Under the pieces are notes generated by a model. It had not been told where the DNA came from. It worked only from the letters and a program-made list of their open reading frames with translations, and did not search any database. DNA of 20,965 nt from Deltaproteobacteria bacterium (GTDB lineage Bacteria > Desulfobacterota > DSM-4660 > Desulfatiglandales > HGW-15), in assembly GCA_020342025.1 (NCBI GenBank), contig CP070840.1, forward strand, positions 3,622,332 to 3,643,296, given 5' to 3'. The translations under genes were made by a program, and so were the position numbers. Positions 7,709-15,439 of the stretch are shown here, one piece after another. Every line of letters begins with the position of its first letter. The first letter of the stretch is position 1.

Positions 7709-7987
7709 TCACCCTCCTGCCACGACCCTCGTAAATCCAACCTGGTCGCCCGGTTTGAGACAGATCTCGGTGGGGTCTGCCACCGGTACAACCTTCCCAT
7801 TTATAAGCAAAAGAAAGGGCAGTGCACCCGGGACCTCTTCATCCATCAGATGGTTCTCCAGTTCAGGGAAAAGCTTGATCAGAGATTGGAGGAGGTTTTC
7901 AAGCGTGTTGCCCTCTATCTCCACCTGAACATTCTGCGCTTTCGCGATCTGTTTATAGGGGACCAAGAGCTCAACATCGACTTGCAA
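7709..7987 (-). CDS. MoaD/ThiS-family ubiquitin-like sulfur carrier
   Basis: This 92-residue protein has the beta-grasp pattern of MoaD (VDVELLVPYKQIA, GNTLENLLQSLIKLFPEL, LLLINGKVVP, LKPGDQVGFTRVVAGG). It ends exactly in the Gly-Gly tail that is adenylated and thiocarboxylated in MoaD and ThiS. Its family role is donating sulfur for the dithiolene of molybdopterin/tungstopterin, the cofactor needed by the AOR encoded downstream. The start is a TTG at 7987 with GAGG 8 bases upstream; no in-frame ATG or GTG fits better. It lies about 200 bases upstream of the polyferredoxin gene on the same strand. No MoaE or MoeB is present here, so it depends on partners elsewhere. A ThiS-type role is possible, but the AOR context favours pterin cofactor synthesis. 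Confidence 0.85.
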   Translation of the reverse strand: MQVDVELLVPYKQIAKAQNVQVEIEGNTLENLLQSLIKLFPELENHLMDEEVPGALPFLLLINGKVVPVADPTEICLKPGDQVGFTRVVAGG

Positions 7988-8120
7988 TGGCTTTACCTCA
8001 CGAATTTATAAAAGTTGACGACATCGGATGAGTTTGGGTGGTGATATGAGGCGAGAGCCTTTTACAGAAACAAATGATTAAGAAGCTGTCTCTCTTGACA
8101 CACGGCTTACCTCAGTTTGT

Positions 8121-9803
8121 TTATACCTCTATCTTCTTCTCTTTGGCGGTTTTCCTACTTTCCTCGTCCCTTACTTCTCGTCTTAGGAGTTTGCCCACTT
8201 TTGACTTGGGGAGCATGTCTCTGAACTCTATGTACTTGGGCATCTTATAGGGTGCCAACCTTCCCCGGCAGAACTTGAGAAGATCCGCAGCACCTACGCC
8301 CCTGGCATCTTCCCTTAACACAACCATGGCCTTGATCCGCTCCCCCACGTTTGGGTCCTCAACCCCCACGACGCAGGCCGCTATGACCGCTTCATGGTCC
8401 TGGAGCACGGCTTCTATCTCGGAGGCAGAGACCCTGTAACCCTTATATTTGATGATATCCGCGGATCTTTCCACATAGTGCATGTTCCCCTCCGTGTCTA
8501 TTCGCACGTAATCCCCCATACGATAATAGGTTTCCCCATTGATCTTCACATAGGACCTGGCGGTCTCCTCCGGCTTGTTTAGATACTCCATGATGGTATA
8601 CTCAGAGGAGACGAGAAGTTCTCCCACCTCGCCTTGCGGCAATATTTCCAAGGTGTCGGGATCACAAACTATGCATTTTCGTGAGGGAAGAGGTTTTCCC
8701 ACATCCATATTCTCAGGATCTGGGTCTTCATCCAACCTGTCGTGTGTCACAAACCCCACCTCCGTGGAGCCATATACCTGGTGTATGGGGATCTCGAACT
8801 TCGCCTTCCAGCGTCGAAATATCTCTGTGGCAAGCTTATCTCCACCGCAAAAAGAGTAACGAAGGGAACCGAGTTCATATTGCTCCAATCTATCGTTCTC
8901 AAGAATCATTCGGTATAGAGCGGGAACGCCCAGCAGGACCGTGCCTTTGTGTCTCTGGATGGCTTCCAGAATGGCATCAATCTGGGGTTCAGGCATGAGT
9001 ACACCCGGATTTCCACGGTTCAGGACAAGCATCATGAAATTGGAGAAGGCCATGATGTGAAAAAGTGGATTCACGCAGATAAAGGTATCCCCTCCCCCTT
9101 CGCTCACGTAGCCATCCAACACATACTTTGCCATTTCATTCAGATAGCTAACCACGCCCATATGATTGAGGGGGACCCCTTTTGGAAATCCTGTTGTGCC
9201 CCCTGTGTAAAGGATGAAAGAGATGTCTTTCCACGCATCCATCTCCACTTTCGGTGGATTGGGAGGATAGGATAAGAGCTTTTTGAATCTGAAAATATCG
9301 GCCCCTTTCTCGTAGGAACCGTGGGGAACCTTATCGAAGAGGAAACCAACGAAACGCTTCCAAATAGGGACGAGATCCACGAGGTTGGTCACTATAACCC
9401 TTTTTATGGGCGTGGTTGGGATGATCTCTCGCACGTAACAATAATTGGTGTCCAAGCAGAGAACGGTTTCCGCGCCACAATCATTGGCCATATATTCCAC
9501 CTCGTGTGAGGTGTATATGGGAGAGACGGGCACGGCCTGGGCCCCGATAATCTGAACGCCGAAAAAGGCGATCACCCACTGGGGGCAATTTGAGGTATAG
9601 ATGATCACCCGATCCCCTTTTTTTACACCCAACGCAGTGAGGCCGGTGGCGAACCTTTCGATGCCTTTCTTGATCTCCCCATAGGAATATTCTTCTCCAA
9701 GATAGACTAAGGCCGTCTTCTTCGGATACTTTTCACAGATCTGGTAAAACCGCTCGAAAAGGCGTTCTGCCTTCATTTTAGTGATTGTTCCCTCTTCTGC
9801 CAT
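8121..9803 (-). CDS. AMP-forming acyl-CoA ligase (class I adenylate-forming enzyme)
   Basis: The 560-residue protein carries the adenylate-forming enzyme motifs in order. The phosphate loop is YTGGTTGFPKG (residues 199-209), followed by YGSTEVG (344-350), YRMGD with D431, IIKYKGYRVSASEIEAVL (450-467) and the C-terminal PKSKVGK with K538, the expected catalytic lysine. It activates a carboxylic acid with ATP to an acyl-adenylate, then forms the CoA thioester with release of AMP. It is most like medium/long-chain or aryl-acid ligases; the chain cannot be decided by eye. No membrane segment or signal peptide stands out. GGGAG lies 9 bases before the ATG at 9803. It follows the Liv importer genes after a 121-base spacer with a hairpin, which suggests activation of the imported acid. 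Confidence 0.92.
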   Translation of the reverse strand: MAEEGTITKMKAERLFERFYQICEKYPKKTALVYLGEEYSYGEIKKGIERFATGLTALGVKKGDRVIIYTSNCPQWVIAFFGVQIIGAQAVPVSPIYTSHEVEYMANDCGAETVLCLDTNYCYVREIIPTTPIKRVIVTNLVDLVPIWKRFVGFLFDKVPHGSYEKGADIFRFKKLLSYPPNPPKVEMDAWKDISFILYTGGTTGFPKGVPLNHMGVVSYLNEMAKYVLDGYVSEGGGDTFICVNPLFHIMAFSNFMMLVLNRGNPGVLMPEPQIDAILEAIQRHKGTVLLGVPALYRMILENDRLEQYELGSLRYSFCGGDKLATEIFRRWKAKFEIPIHQVYGSTEVGFVTHDRLDEDPDPENMDVGKPLPSRKCIVCDPDTLEILPQGEVGELLVSSEYTIMEYLNKPEETARSYVKINGETYYRMGDYVRIDTEGNMHYVERSADIIKYKGYRVSASEIEAVLQDHEAVIAACVVGVEDPNVGERIKAMVVLREDARGVGAADLLKFCRGRLAPYKMPKYIEFRDMLPKSKVGKLLRREVRDEESRKTAKEKKIEV

Positions 9804-9843
9804 GAACAGCTGCTCCCTTGAGTGTCAAAGGACTGAAGATCCT

Positions 9844-9886
9844 GGAGTACTGGAGTATTGGAGTGTTGAAAACACTCTTGTACTCC
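9844..9886 (-). terminator. Octamer-repeat hairpin between livF and the acyl-CoA ligase gene
   Basis: Three tandem octamers of the form GGAGTNYT start at 9844, 9852 and 9860. They run into the perfect short stem GAGTGTT-GAA-AACACTC (9861-9877) and then inverted copies (TACTCCC at 9881-9887 and, further on, ATTACTCCATTC near 9904-9915). The structure sits about 40 bases beyond the livF stop, in the only sizeable spacer between livF and the ligase gene. It could attenuate or end transcription of the liv operon, or protect the mRNA 3' end. There is no strong T-run on the minus strand, so the terminator role is tentative. Confidence 0.4.
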
Positions 9887-9924
9887 CGTAGTCTTTGGAT
9901 TCCATTACTCCATTCTTAGTTGAT

Positions 9925-10671
9925 CTATACTCCGAAGTAGGCTGCCCTCACATCAGGGTTATCCATGAGCTCATTCCCTTCTCCTTCCAAGACGGCAGCT
10001 CCATTTTCCAAGATATAGCCGTAATCCACAATGGGTAGAACGGGCCTTGCGTACTGTTCGGTGACTATAACCGTTATACCCCTATCCTTCCTTATTTGCC
10101 TGATCGATCTCACAAGTTTGATCTGTATGAGGGGGCTGAGGCCCAGAAGGGGCTCGTCAAGGATCAGAAGTTCGGGTTGGGCCATCAATGCCCTTCCTAT
10201 GGCGAGCATCTGTTGTTCCCCCCCGCTCAAAAAACCTCCCTCCCTCTTCCTGAGAGGCTTAAGGGGTGGAAATATCTCGAATACATATTCAATAGTCGCT
10301 TTGGCCTGGGACGATGAAGCAAGGTATCCGCCGATCCGAAGGTTTTCCATGACACTGCTCTCCGGGAAGATCCTTCTACGTTCAGGACAAAGAATAATCC
10401 CACTTTTGCTCCGCCTACTGGGCTTCAATTTGGTGATGTCAGACCCCTTATACTCTATACGCCCAATCACGGATATCCTTTCTCCGCCCGCCATCTCCTC
10501 CTTCTTCATGATATCCAGAATAATGCCTGAGATGGCGTAGCAAAGGGTTGATTTCCCCGCACTGTTGGCCCCAAACACGCCCACGATCTGACCTTCCTCA
10601 CATTGCATGCTCCCATTGTTAATGGCCACCATGTTTTCATAAAAGACCATGAGATCTCTGATACTAAGCAT
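9925..10671 (-). CDS. livF: Branched-chain amino acid-type ABC transporter ATP-binding protein (LivF family)
   Basis: This 248-residue ATPase has Walker A GANSAGKST (residues 34-42), the LivF-typical stretch PERRRIFPESSVMENL (96-111), the ABC signature LSGGEQQ (148-154) and Walker B LLILDEP (168-174) followed by GLSP. It hydrolyses ATP on the cytoplasmic face to power import with LivG, LivH and LivM. Its ATG overlaps the livG stop (ATGCTTAG), so the two are translationally coupled. It is the last transporter gene and is followed by a hairpin-containing spacer. The gene symbol reflects family membership; the true substrate may be an aromatic or aliphatic acid rather than an amino acid, because the next gene is an acyl-CoA ligase. 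Confidence 0.93.
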   Translation of the reverse strand: MLSIRDLMVFYENMVAINNGSMQCEEGQIVGVFGANSAGKSTLCYAISGIILDIMKKEEMAGGERISVIGRIEYKGSDITKLKPSRRSKSGIILCPERRRIFPESSVMENLRIGGYLASSSQAKATIEYVFEIFPPLKPLRKREGGFLSGGEQQMLAIGRALMAQPELLILDEPLLGLSPLIQIKLVRSIRQIRKDRGITVIVTEQYARPVLPIVDYGYILENGAAVLEGEGNELMDNPDVRAAYFGV

Positions 10672-11452
10672 AGTCCATGACCTCCTGGTCGGATCCGAAG
10701 TAGGCCTCCTTCACCTTCTCATCGGCCATCACCTCTTCGGCCGTCCCTTCTATGAGCTTTTCTCCAAAGTTCAATACCATAACCCGGTTAGCCACCCTGA
10801 AGAGTTCACGCAATCGATGCTCGATCATAATGAGCGTGACACCCTCCATCTGCAATTTTTCTATGAGTGGGGTCATGGTGGCGATCTCACTCCCACTCAG
10901 GCCGGAAAAGATTTCATCACAGATGACCAGTTCTGGTCTTATGGCAAGACATCGGGCCAACTCAAGACGTTTCAGGTATCCCGTGGGCAATGCTGAGGCC
11001 AATTTGTAGGGGATGAAAGAGTCTCGCTCAAAACCTATCTCCTCCAGGATGTCCAGGCCCACCGTATCCCTGTCTCCATGTTTTCCTCCCCCTCTCCAGC
11101 CCCCGGTCCGCCGTGCTCTTGGGGATAACAAAGGGATGACCAGGTTCTTGTATGCGGGTAAGGTGTAATAGGGCCTTGTGATCTGGAAAGTCCTTGCAAT
11201 CCCGAGATCCGCCACCTTATGGGGAGGCATACCTCTCCTCAGCTCTTGACCCTTGAAATATATACTGCCCGAATCCCTTTTCACAAACGAGGTAATGCAG
11301 TTCACCAGGGTGGTTTTTCCTGAACCATTTGGCCCTATGATCCCGAAAACATCACCCTCCTGGACGTCAAAACTCACCCGCCTGAGAGCTTGAACGCCAC
11401 CGAATGATTTTGAGAAGTCTGCGACCCGAAGCAGTGGTTGATCCTCAGCCAT
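10664..11452 (-). CDS. livG: Branched-chain amino acid-type ABC transporter ATP-binding protein (LivG family)
   Basis: This is the second ATPase of the importer, 262 residues from ATG 11452. Walker A is GPNGSGKTT. The signature region reads LPTGYLKRLELARCLA, where LivG proteins commonly have LPYGQQRRLEIARALA. Walker B is LVICDEIFSGL, with the catalytic Asp-Glu kept but Ile in place of the usual Pro after Glu. The segment DLGIARTFQ is typical of LivG. I chose the ATG at 11452 because AGAAGG lies about 7 bases upstream and because MAEDQPLLRV gives the usual N-terminal length. A GTG at 11470 would add six residues and overlap livM by 16 bases. The unusual GYL in the signature loop deserves attention but is within what the family tolerates. 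Confidence 0.92.
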   Translation of the reverse strand: MAEDQPLLRVADFSKSFGGVQALRRVSFDVQEGDVFGIIGPNGSGKTTLVNCITSFVKRDSGSIYFKGQELRRGMPPHKVADLGIARTFQITRPYYTLPAYKNLVIPLLSPRARRTGGWRGGGKHGDRDTVGLDILEEIGFERDSFIPYKLASALPTGYLKRLELARCLAIRPELVICDEIFSGLSGSEIATMTPLIEKLQMEGVTLIMIEHRLRELFRVANRVMVLNFGEKLIEGTAEEVMADEKVKEAYFGSDQEVMDYA

Positions 11453-11454
11453 AT

Positions 11455-12471
11455 TCACACCTTCTTCCACTGCTGAAATTGGTGATATTTACGTTCTGCA
11501 TAGACCATGAGCCCTTCGCTCTTGAACATGATAAAGATGACCAGGATAACACAGTAGAAGACGATCCTGAGGGTCCCCAGCTCACGGAGCAGTTCATTAA
11601 TGGGCACCAGGATAAAGGCGCCCAGGATCGGGCCAACAAGGGTACCTCCGCCTCCGATAACGGTGGCCGCGATAGGAATAATGGAAAAATCCAAGGCAAA
11701 CTGGGATAAACCGGACCACATGTAGATGTGGGCAAGGTAGGCCCCGCCAAAGCATCCCATTAATGCGGTGATAAAAACAGCTACTGCTTTTACCTGGGTA
11801 ATACTTATCCCTGAGGCCCTGACGGCCTGGTCATTGTCCTTTACGCCCCTCATGACGAGGCCGTAATCCGTATTGACCAGTCTGCGAATACTAAAAAGGA
11901 CCATGATGACCAAGGTGATGATCAGGTATTGCTCAATCCACTGGCTGGGAAAACCGGTCACCCCCACAATGCCGTCCGTCCCCCCAAAAATATTCAGGGC
12001 CTCAATAAGCCTGGTCAGGATCAGAGGGTACATCAGGGTGGCGATAGCAAAATAAACCCCCCGTAGAGGCAGACAGGGTACCAGAAGCAAGGTGCATATG
12101 ATGGCGCCGCCCAGAGTGGCGATGGGGAGGGTCAGCACCATGGGAACGCCCTTGTAGGAACTCAATATCCCTGCCAAGTAACCCCCCACACCTATGAAGA
12201 AGGCGCCGCCCAGGGAGACGAGGCCCACAAAATGGGCCAGCAAATCAAAGCCGATGGCGAGCAGTGCGTATATGCAGACCATGGAGATGACCCTCTGCCA
12301 GTAGGCGGAGGGCATGAGAAGTGGTAGCGCAAGGAGTCCCAGAATGAGGACCAGTCTTGGAACCAGGAGGTAACTCATTTCACGCCAGGAGGATATGGCA
12401 TAAATGCCCCCTGTCCGGATCTTGATCCCCCGGTCCAATCTTTCCAGGCGATAGTGATCGTCCCTGCGCAT
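11455..12471 (-). CDS. livM: Branched-chain amino acid-type ABC transporter permease (LivM family)
   Basis: The 338-residue membrane protein has about nine to ten hydrophobic segments. A conserved LivM segment, GLVSLGGAFFIGVGGYLAG, lies about 90-110 residues in. The cytoplasmic coupling loop reads YGLVMRGVKDNDQAVRASGI, matching the family's EAA-like loop that contacts the ATPases. The first ~35 residues are polar and basic (RRDDHYRLERLDRGIK), a modest N-terminal extension before the first membrane helix. The ATG at 12471 is one base from the livH stop and has GGAGAGGG upstream within the end of livH, so expression is coupled. It forms the channel together with LivH. Confidence 0.92.
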   Translation of the reverse strand: MRRDDHYRLERLDRGIKIRTGGIYAISSWREMSYLLVPRLVLILGLLALPLLMPSAYWQRVISMVCIYALLAIGFDLLAHFVGLVSLGGAFFIGVGGYLAGILSSYKGVPMVLTLPIATLGGAIICTLLLVPCLPLRGVYFAIATLMYPLILTRLIEALNIFGGTDGIVGVTGFPSQWIEQYLIITLVIMVLFSIRRLVNTDYGLVMRGVKDNDQAVRASGISITQVKAVAVFITALMGCFGGAYLAHIYMWSGLSQFALDFSIIPIAATVIGGGGTLVGPILGAFILVPINELLRELGTLRIVFYCVILVIFIMFKSEGLMVYAERKYHQFQQWKKV

Positions 12472-12472
12472 T

Positions 12473-13339
12473 CTAAACCCTCTCCTCCAATTCCTTTTGG
12501 CGGCCGAAAATACCGGAGGGTCTCAGGATCAGGGTAAGGAGAATCGCCATAAGGGCTACCACGATGCGGAAGTGGGACCCTATTTTGGCATCTGTCAGTA
12601 TCTGGAGAAAGCCCAGCAGGAAGGAGGCCAGGAGGGCACCCACCCAGCTTCCCAGACCTCCAACGATGCAGACAGCAATGGCGAGAATCAGGACGCTGTA
12701 ACCCGCCTCCACGGCTATATTGCCCAGAGGCAGCAAAACGAAGGCGGCCACGCCGGCCAGGACAGATCCGAGGGCCATAGCCACAACGGCCATACGGTCT
12801 GAGTCTATACCGAGCATCATGGCTGCCCGTTCATCCTGGGCCATGCCCCGCAGGGCCAAACCGATCTTGGTGTAGTGGGTAAAGGCCCACAAAAATACAA
12901 ACACCATGGCCCCTATAATGATGATCAAAATCCTCTGCCAGTCCACCGGGACACCAAAAATCCAGATGATGCCCTCTTTGAATACCGGAAGCGTGTAGGT
13001 CATGCCTTTGAAACCGAGCCACCTGAGAAACTCCAGGATGGCCAGTCCTATGGCATAGCTGGCAATGATTTCCGAGGTGGCCATCCCCCTGACCCTGATG
13101 AGGACCCCCTGGTACATGGCAGCGCCGACAATACCTATGGCTATGAGGGCGAGCAATGCACTGATTGCGTAATGCAGGCCAAGGGTATTAAGACCGGCCC
13201 AGAGGGCAAACCCTGCGATAATATAAAGGGCCCCATGGGCAAAGTTGGGAAGGCGACTAACGCCGTAAACCAACGTAAAACCGAGGGCCATGAGGGCCAG
13301 AGTAAGGCTATTTACAGTCCCGTAAACCAGTATGTCCAT
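12473..13339 (-). CDS. livH: Branched-chain amino acid-type ABC transporter permease (LivH family)
   Basis: The 288-residue permease is made almost entirely of hydrophobic helices. Family landmarks are LVYGVSRLPNFAHGALYIIAG near the start, the coupling loop TKIGLALRGMAQDERAAMMLGI in the middle, and a glycine-rich IVGGLGSWVGALLASFLLG towards the end. The protein closes with LRPSGIFG, the usual LivH ending. It pairs with LivM in the inner membrane. The gene follows livK after a 98-base spacer holding a strong stem-loop that may set the expression ratio between binding protein and membrane parts. Confidence 0.93.
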   Translation of the reverse strand: MDILVYGTVNSLTLALMALGFTLVYGVSRLPNFAHGALYIIAGFALWAGLNTLGLHYAISALLALIAIGIVGAAMYQGVLIRVRGMATSEIIASYAIGLAILEFLRWLGFKGMTYTLPVFKEGIIWIFGVPVDWQRILIIIIGAMVFVFLWAFTHYTKIGLALRGMAQDERAAMMLGIDSDRMAVVAMALGSVLAGVAAFVLLPLGNIAVEAGYSVLILAIAVCIVGGLGSWVGALLASFLLGFLQILTDAKIGSHFRIVVALMAILLTLILRPSGIFGRQKELEERV

Positions 13340-13364
13340 CTATTTTCGGCCCCCCTATTAAAGG

Positions 13365-13407
13365 ATCCCCACCTGCCTCCCCACTATCGGGGTGACAAGG
13401 TGGGGAT
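13365..13407 (-). promoter_or_regulatory. Intercistronic stem-loop between livK and livH
   Basis: ATCCCCACCT at 13365-13374 is perfectly complementary to AGGTGGGGAT at 13398-13407, and an inner CCCC/GGGG pair (13379-13382 with 13389-13392) extends the structure. No T-run follows on the minus strand, so it is not a standard terminator. Hairpins in this position in binding-protein transporter operons commonly stabilise the binding-protein message or reduce read-through to the permease genes; that role here is inferred. Confidence 0.6.
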
Positions 13408-13437
13408 TCTCATGCAAAGACCATTTCCCACAATACT

Positions 13438-14718
13438 CTACTGTTTCATCCACGGGGGAAGTTGAATATCTCCCATTGCTATGCTCTTTGGAAAGACGAC
13501 CACCCTTTTGCCTGCTTGCCACTGGAAGATGGTCCCTACGGCTCCCTCTTTCGGATCATTACTGGGGACAACTTGGTGGCTCTTTGGATCGAAACGGATC
13601 CGGCCGTAGACACCCATAATATCCGTCTTTTCCAGGGCAGCCACAACCGCATCTGAATCAAGAGTCCCCGCCCTTTCGATGGCATCCTTGAGTACGTATG
13701 GACCCATGTAACTGGTTGAAGTGCCGTAGGCCTCGGGTTCAACTTTCCACCGCTTTGTGTATGCCTCATAGAACTTCATGGTCCAGGGGCTTGCGTTGCT
13801 GGGCGCATTGCCCGCGTTTACCACATTGGCAAGACAGTATTCTCCCTTTCCTTCAGTGGCCTTCCAGAAACCGGGTTGTTCAGCAGCCGCAATAATTGAG
13901 CCAAAGGGAAGGGCGGGTACCTTCATGGCGTACCACTGCCTGAGAAGAATGGAGGTCTCTGGCATGTCCATCCATATCAGCAGAACCTGAGCCTTCTGCT
14001 TCATGGCCTGTAGAAGGCCCATGGAAAAATCACCCGAACCGGTGGGATACACTTCAGGTTGGCCTATGATATCCCAGCCTTTCCCCTTCATGACCTTGGC
14101 TATGATGCCCCCGCCCGCTCGTGCATGGGCCACGTCCTGTATCATGATAAACATCCGTTTCATACCGAATTGCTTTTCGAGACTCAGTAAGGCAGGGATA
14201 ATCTCCCCCCCCACCATCCACTTGGCCTCGCCGGTCGACCGGAACAGGTACTTCAATTTATCGTAATTCTTCTCAACCCTTGCATGATATGCAGGCGTCA
14301 AAACACCGGTTGTCAATATGGAGACCTTCTTGTATTTGGCGAGGAGGTCCTGAGCAGCCATTCCCGCCTCAGAACGAATGGGACCGCCCATAATAAAATC
14401 TGCCTTCTTATCCAGGATGAGCTTTTCTACGGCCAGGAGGGCCTCGCTGACAGGTACGCCAGGTTCAAGGTCCCGGGTCTCCAGGACTTCCAGTTTAAAG
14501 GGGCGCATTTTACCTCCCACCTTGACACCGCCCTTGGCATTGATTTCCTCAACGGCCAGCGTCATTCCCCTCTCCGCGTCCCAACCATATACATAGTTTA
14601 GGGAAAGGGGAGCGCCAATAACAATGGGTTTTGCCGCACTGGTCGATGCCAATGACACAGCGAACAAGATTCCAACCACAAAGACCACGATGCCCACTAA
14701 GAAATTCTTTTTTCCCAT
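13438..14718 (-). CDS. livK: ABC transporter periplasmic substrate-binding protein (LivK family)
   Basis: The 426-residue protein starts with a signal peptide: KK, a hydrophobic core (FLVGIVVFVVGILFAVSLA) and a small-residue cleavage region (STSAA before KPIVIG). No lipobox cysteine is seen, so it should be a soluble periplasmic protein. The mature part begins with the family opening IVIGAPLSL, then GMTLAVEEINAKGGVKVGGK, and a type I periplasmic-binding-protein fold. It captures the substrate and delivers it to LivHM. The ATG at 14718 has AGGAGG about 9 bases upstream. It is the first gene of the importer operon and is separated from livH by a stem-loop. LivK-like proteins beside acyl-CoA ligases often bind aromatic or fatty acids, but no residue here lets me name the ligand. 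Confidence 0.92.
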   Translation of the reverse strand: MGKKNFLVGIVVFVVGILFAVSLASTSAAKPIVIGAPLSLNYVYGWDAERGMTLAVEEINAKGGVKVGGKMRPFKLEVLETRDLEPGVPVSEALLAVEKLILDKKADFIMGGPIRSEAGMAAQDLLAKYKKVSILTTGVLTPAYHARVEKNYDKLKYLFRSTGEAKWMVGGEIIPALLSLEKQFGMKRMFIMIQDVAHARAGGGIIAKVMKGKGWDIIGQPEVYPTGSGDFSMGLLQAMKQKAQVLLIWMDMPETSILLRQWYAMKVPALPFGSIIAAAEQPGFWKATEGKGEYCLANVVNAGNAPSNASPWTMKFYEAYTKRWKVEPEAYGTSTSYMGPYVLKDAIERAGTLDSDAVVAALEKTDIMGVYGRIRFDPKSHQVVPSNDPKEGAVGTIFQWQAGKRVVVFPKSIAMGDIQLPPWMKQ

Positions 14719-14788
14719 AAAGCTTGCCTCCTCTCTTGGTTTAAAGGTTAGCTATTGGACCTACCTTTACTGACAAAAATGGCTAGGT

Positions 14789-14818
14789 ATTAAACAAAGA
14801 ACCTGGCAGGGATAACAA
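14789..14818 (-). promoter_or_regulatory. Possible sigma70-type promoter for the liv operon
   Basis: On the minus strand, TTGTTA (14813-14818) and TTTAAT (14789-14794) are separated by 18 bases, about 70 bases before the livK start. Each hexamer matches consensus at about four of six positions. It is the best candidate I found upstream of livK, but weak. Confidence 0.3.
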
Positions 14819-14945
14819 TACCTTCTGCCGCCGGGCTATTCCGTGTGATCTCTTTTAAAGGTTTTTCTTGGAAGCAGATACGTGGCGATGCCACAGATTT
14901 CTTTTCTTTCTCAGCTTTAGACATGCGTAAACCGGTCGGTTCTTA

Positions 14946-15203
14946 CCCTAACGTTGCAAAAGTCGAGGGTGCTGCAGATCCAAGGCGTCAAGGGCGAAGC
15001 TGTAGTGAGCTACCGCAAGCCCTTGACAACGCAGGAGATGTGGTATCCTCGGCTTTCCCAAAGGGTAAACAAACCGGTGATTTTTCTCTTTTTGTAAACA
15101 CCACAGCTGGTCATGTTTTCTGAGAGTATCCTCAACGCTTCGAATTCCTATCGGGTTCTTATTTTTAATCATTCACACCGGGTTGTTTATGCAACGTTAG
15201 GGT
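14946..15203. repeat. 258-bp segment bounded by perfect 14-bp inverted repeats (MITE-like or insertion-sequence remnant)
   Basis: ACCCTAACGTTGCA at 14946-14959 recurs as its exact reverse complement TGCAACGTTAGGGT at 15190-15203. A perfect 14-bp match at this distance is unlikely by chance. The interior has no recognisable transposase; a 74-codon minus-strand frame (14948-15172) fills most of it, and its stop lies in the left repeat. I see no clear target-site duplication beside the repeats. The size and terminal repeats fit a miniature inverted-repeat element or a deleted insertion sequence; a large regulatory hairpin is the alternative. Confidence 0.45.
14988..15028. repeat. Imperfect hairpin inside the inverted-repeat segment
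   Basis: GTCAAGGGC (14988-14996) pairs perfectly with GCCCTTGAC (15020-15028), and inside it GTAG-TGAG-CTAC forms a second small stem. The nested palindrome lies within the 258-bp element and resembles the structured interior of some miniature mobile elements. Confidence 0.5.
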
Positions 15204-15357
15204 TTACCTGGGGTGTGGATTAAGCGGACAAACTTTTTAACTGACTGATTCCACCTATAAATTAAGTAACCTGCAATGTCAAAGATTTTGTTACCCTTTA
15301 GTGCGCGGTTTCCATTTGCCGCATAATCGCCTCCCCCTTAGGTCATAACATTTTCAA

Positions 15358-15385
15358 TTGACAGACCTCTTCCTCTCGATATAAT
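15358..15385 (+). promoter_or_regulatory. Consensus sigma70 promoter for the ADP-forming acyl-CoA synthetase operon
   Basis: TTGACA (15358-15363) and TATAAT (15380-15385) match the consensus hexamers exactly, separated by 16 bases. Transcription should start near 15392, leaving a leader of about 120 bases before the GTG at 15513. No other plus-strand gene lies between, so the operon is the evident target. Confidence 0.75.
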
Positions 15386-15417
15386 CGCGCAGTCTGCTTA
15401 GGTTGTTCCATTGCGGT

Positions 15418-15439
15418 AGACCATGTTGGTCTCTTTTTT
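15418..15439 (+). terminator. Terminator-like hairpin in the leader of the synthetase operon (possible attenuator)
   Basis: AGACCA (15418-15423), a TGT loop and TGGTCT (15427-15432) form a 6-bp stem, followed by C and six Ts (15434-15439). It lies about 30 to 50 bases downstream of the expected start from the consensus promoter and well before the coding region. No plus-strand gene precedes it, so it cannot be simple 3' termination. Premature termination giving a ~45-base RNA, relieved under some condition, is the natural reading. The stem is short, so efficiency is uncertain. Confidence 0.5.

Noticed and set aside
11453..11470. GTG 11470 as the livG start
   Set aside because: The ATG at 11452 has a well-placed AGAAGG and gives the usual N-terminus; the GTG would add six atypical residues.
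14882..14894. GTGGC-GAT-GCCAC mini-hairpin upstream of livK
   Set aside because: A 5-bp stem is too short to stand out from chance and has no clear positional meaning.
14845..15123. 92-codon plus-strand open frame in the divergent spacer
   Set aside because: No ribosome site, low-complexity start, no recognisable motif, and it overlaps the inverted-repeat element and an opposing frame.
14948..15172. 74-codon minus-strand frame as a transposase gene
   Set aside because: It nearly fills the 258-bp repeat-bounded segment but has no catalytic pattern I can recognise; kept only as a possible relic.
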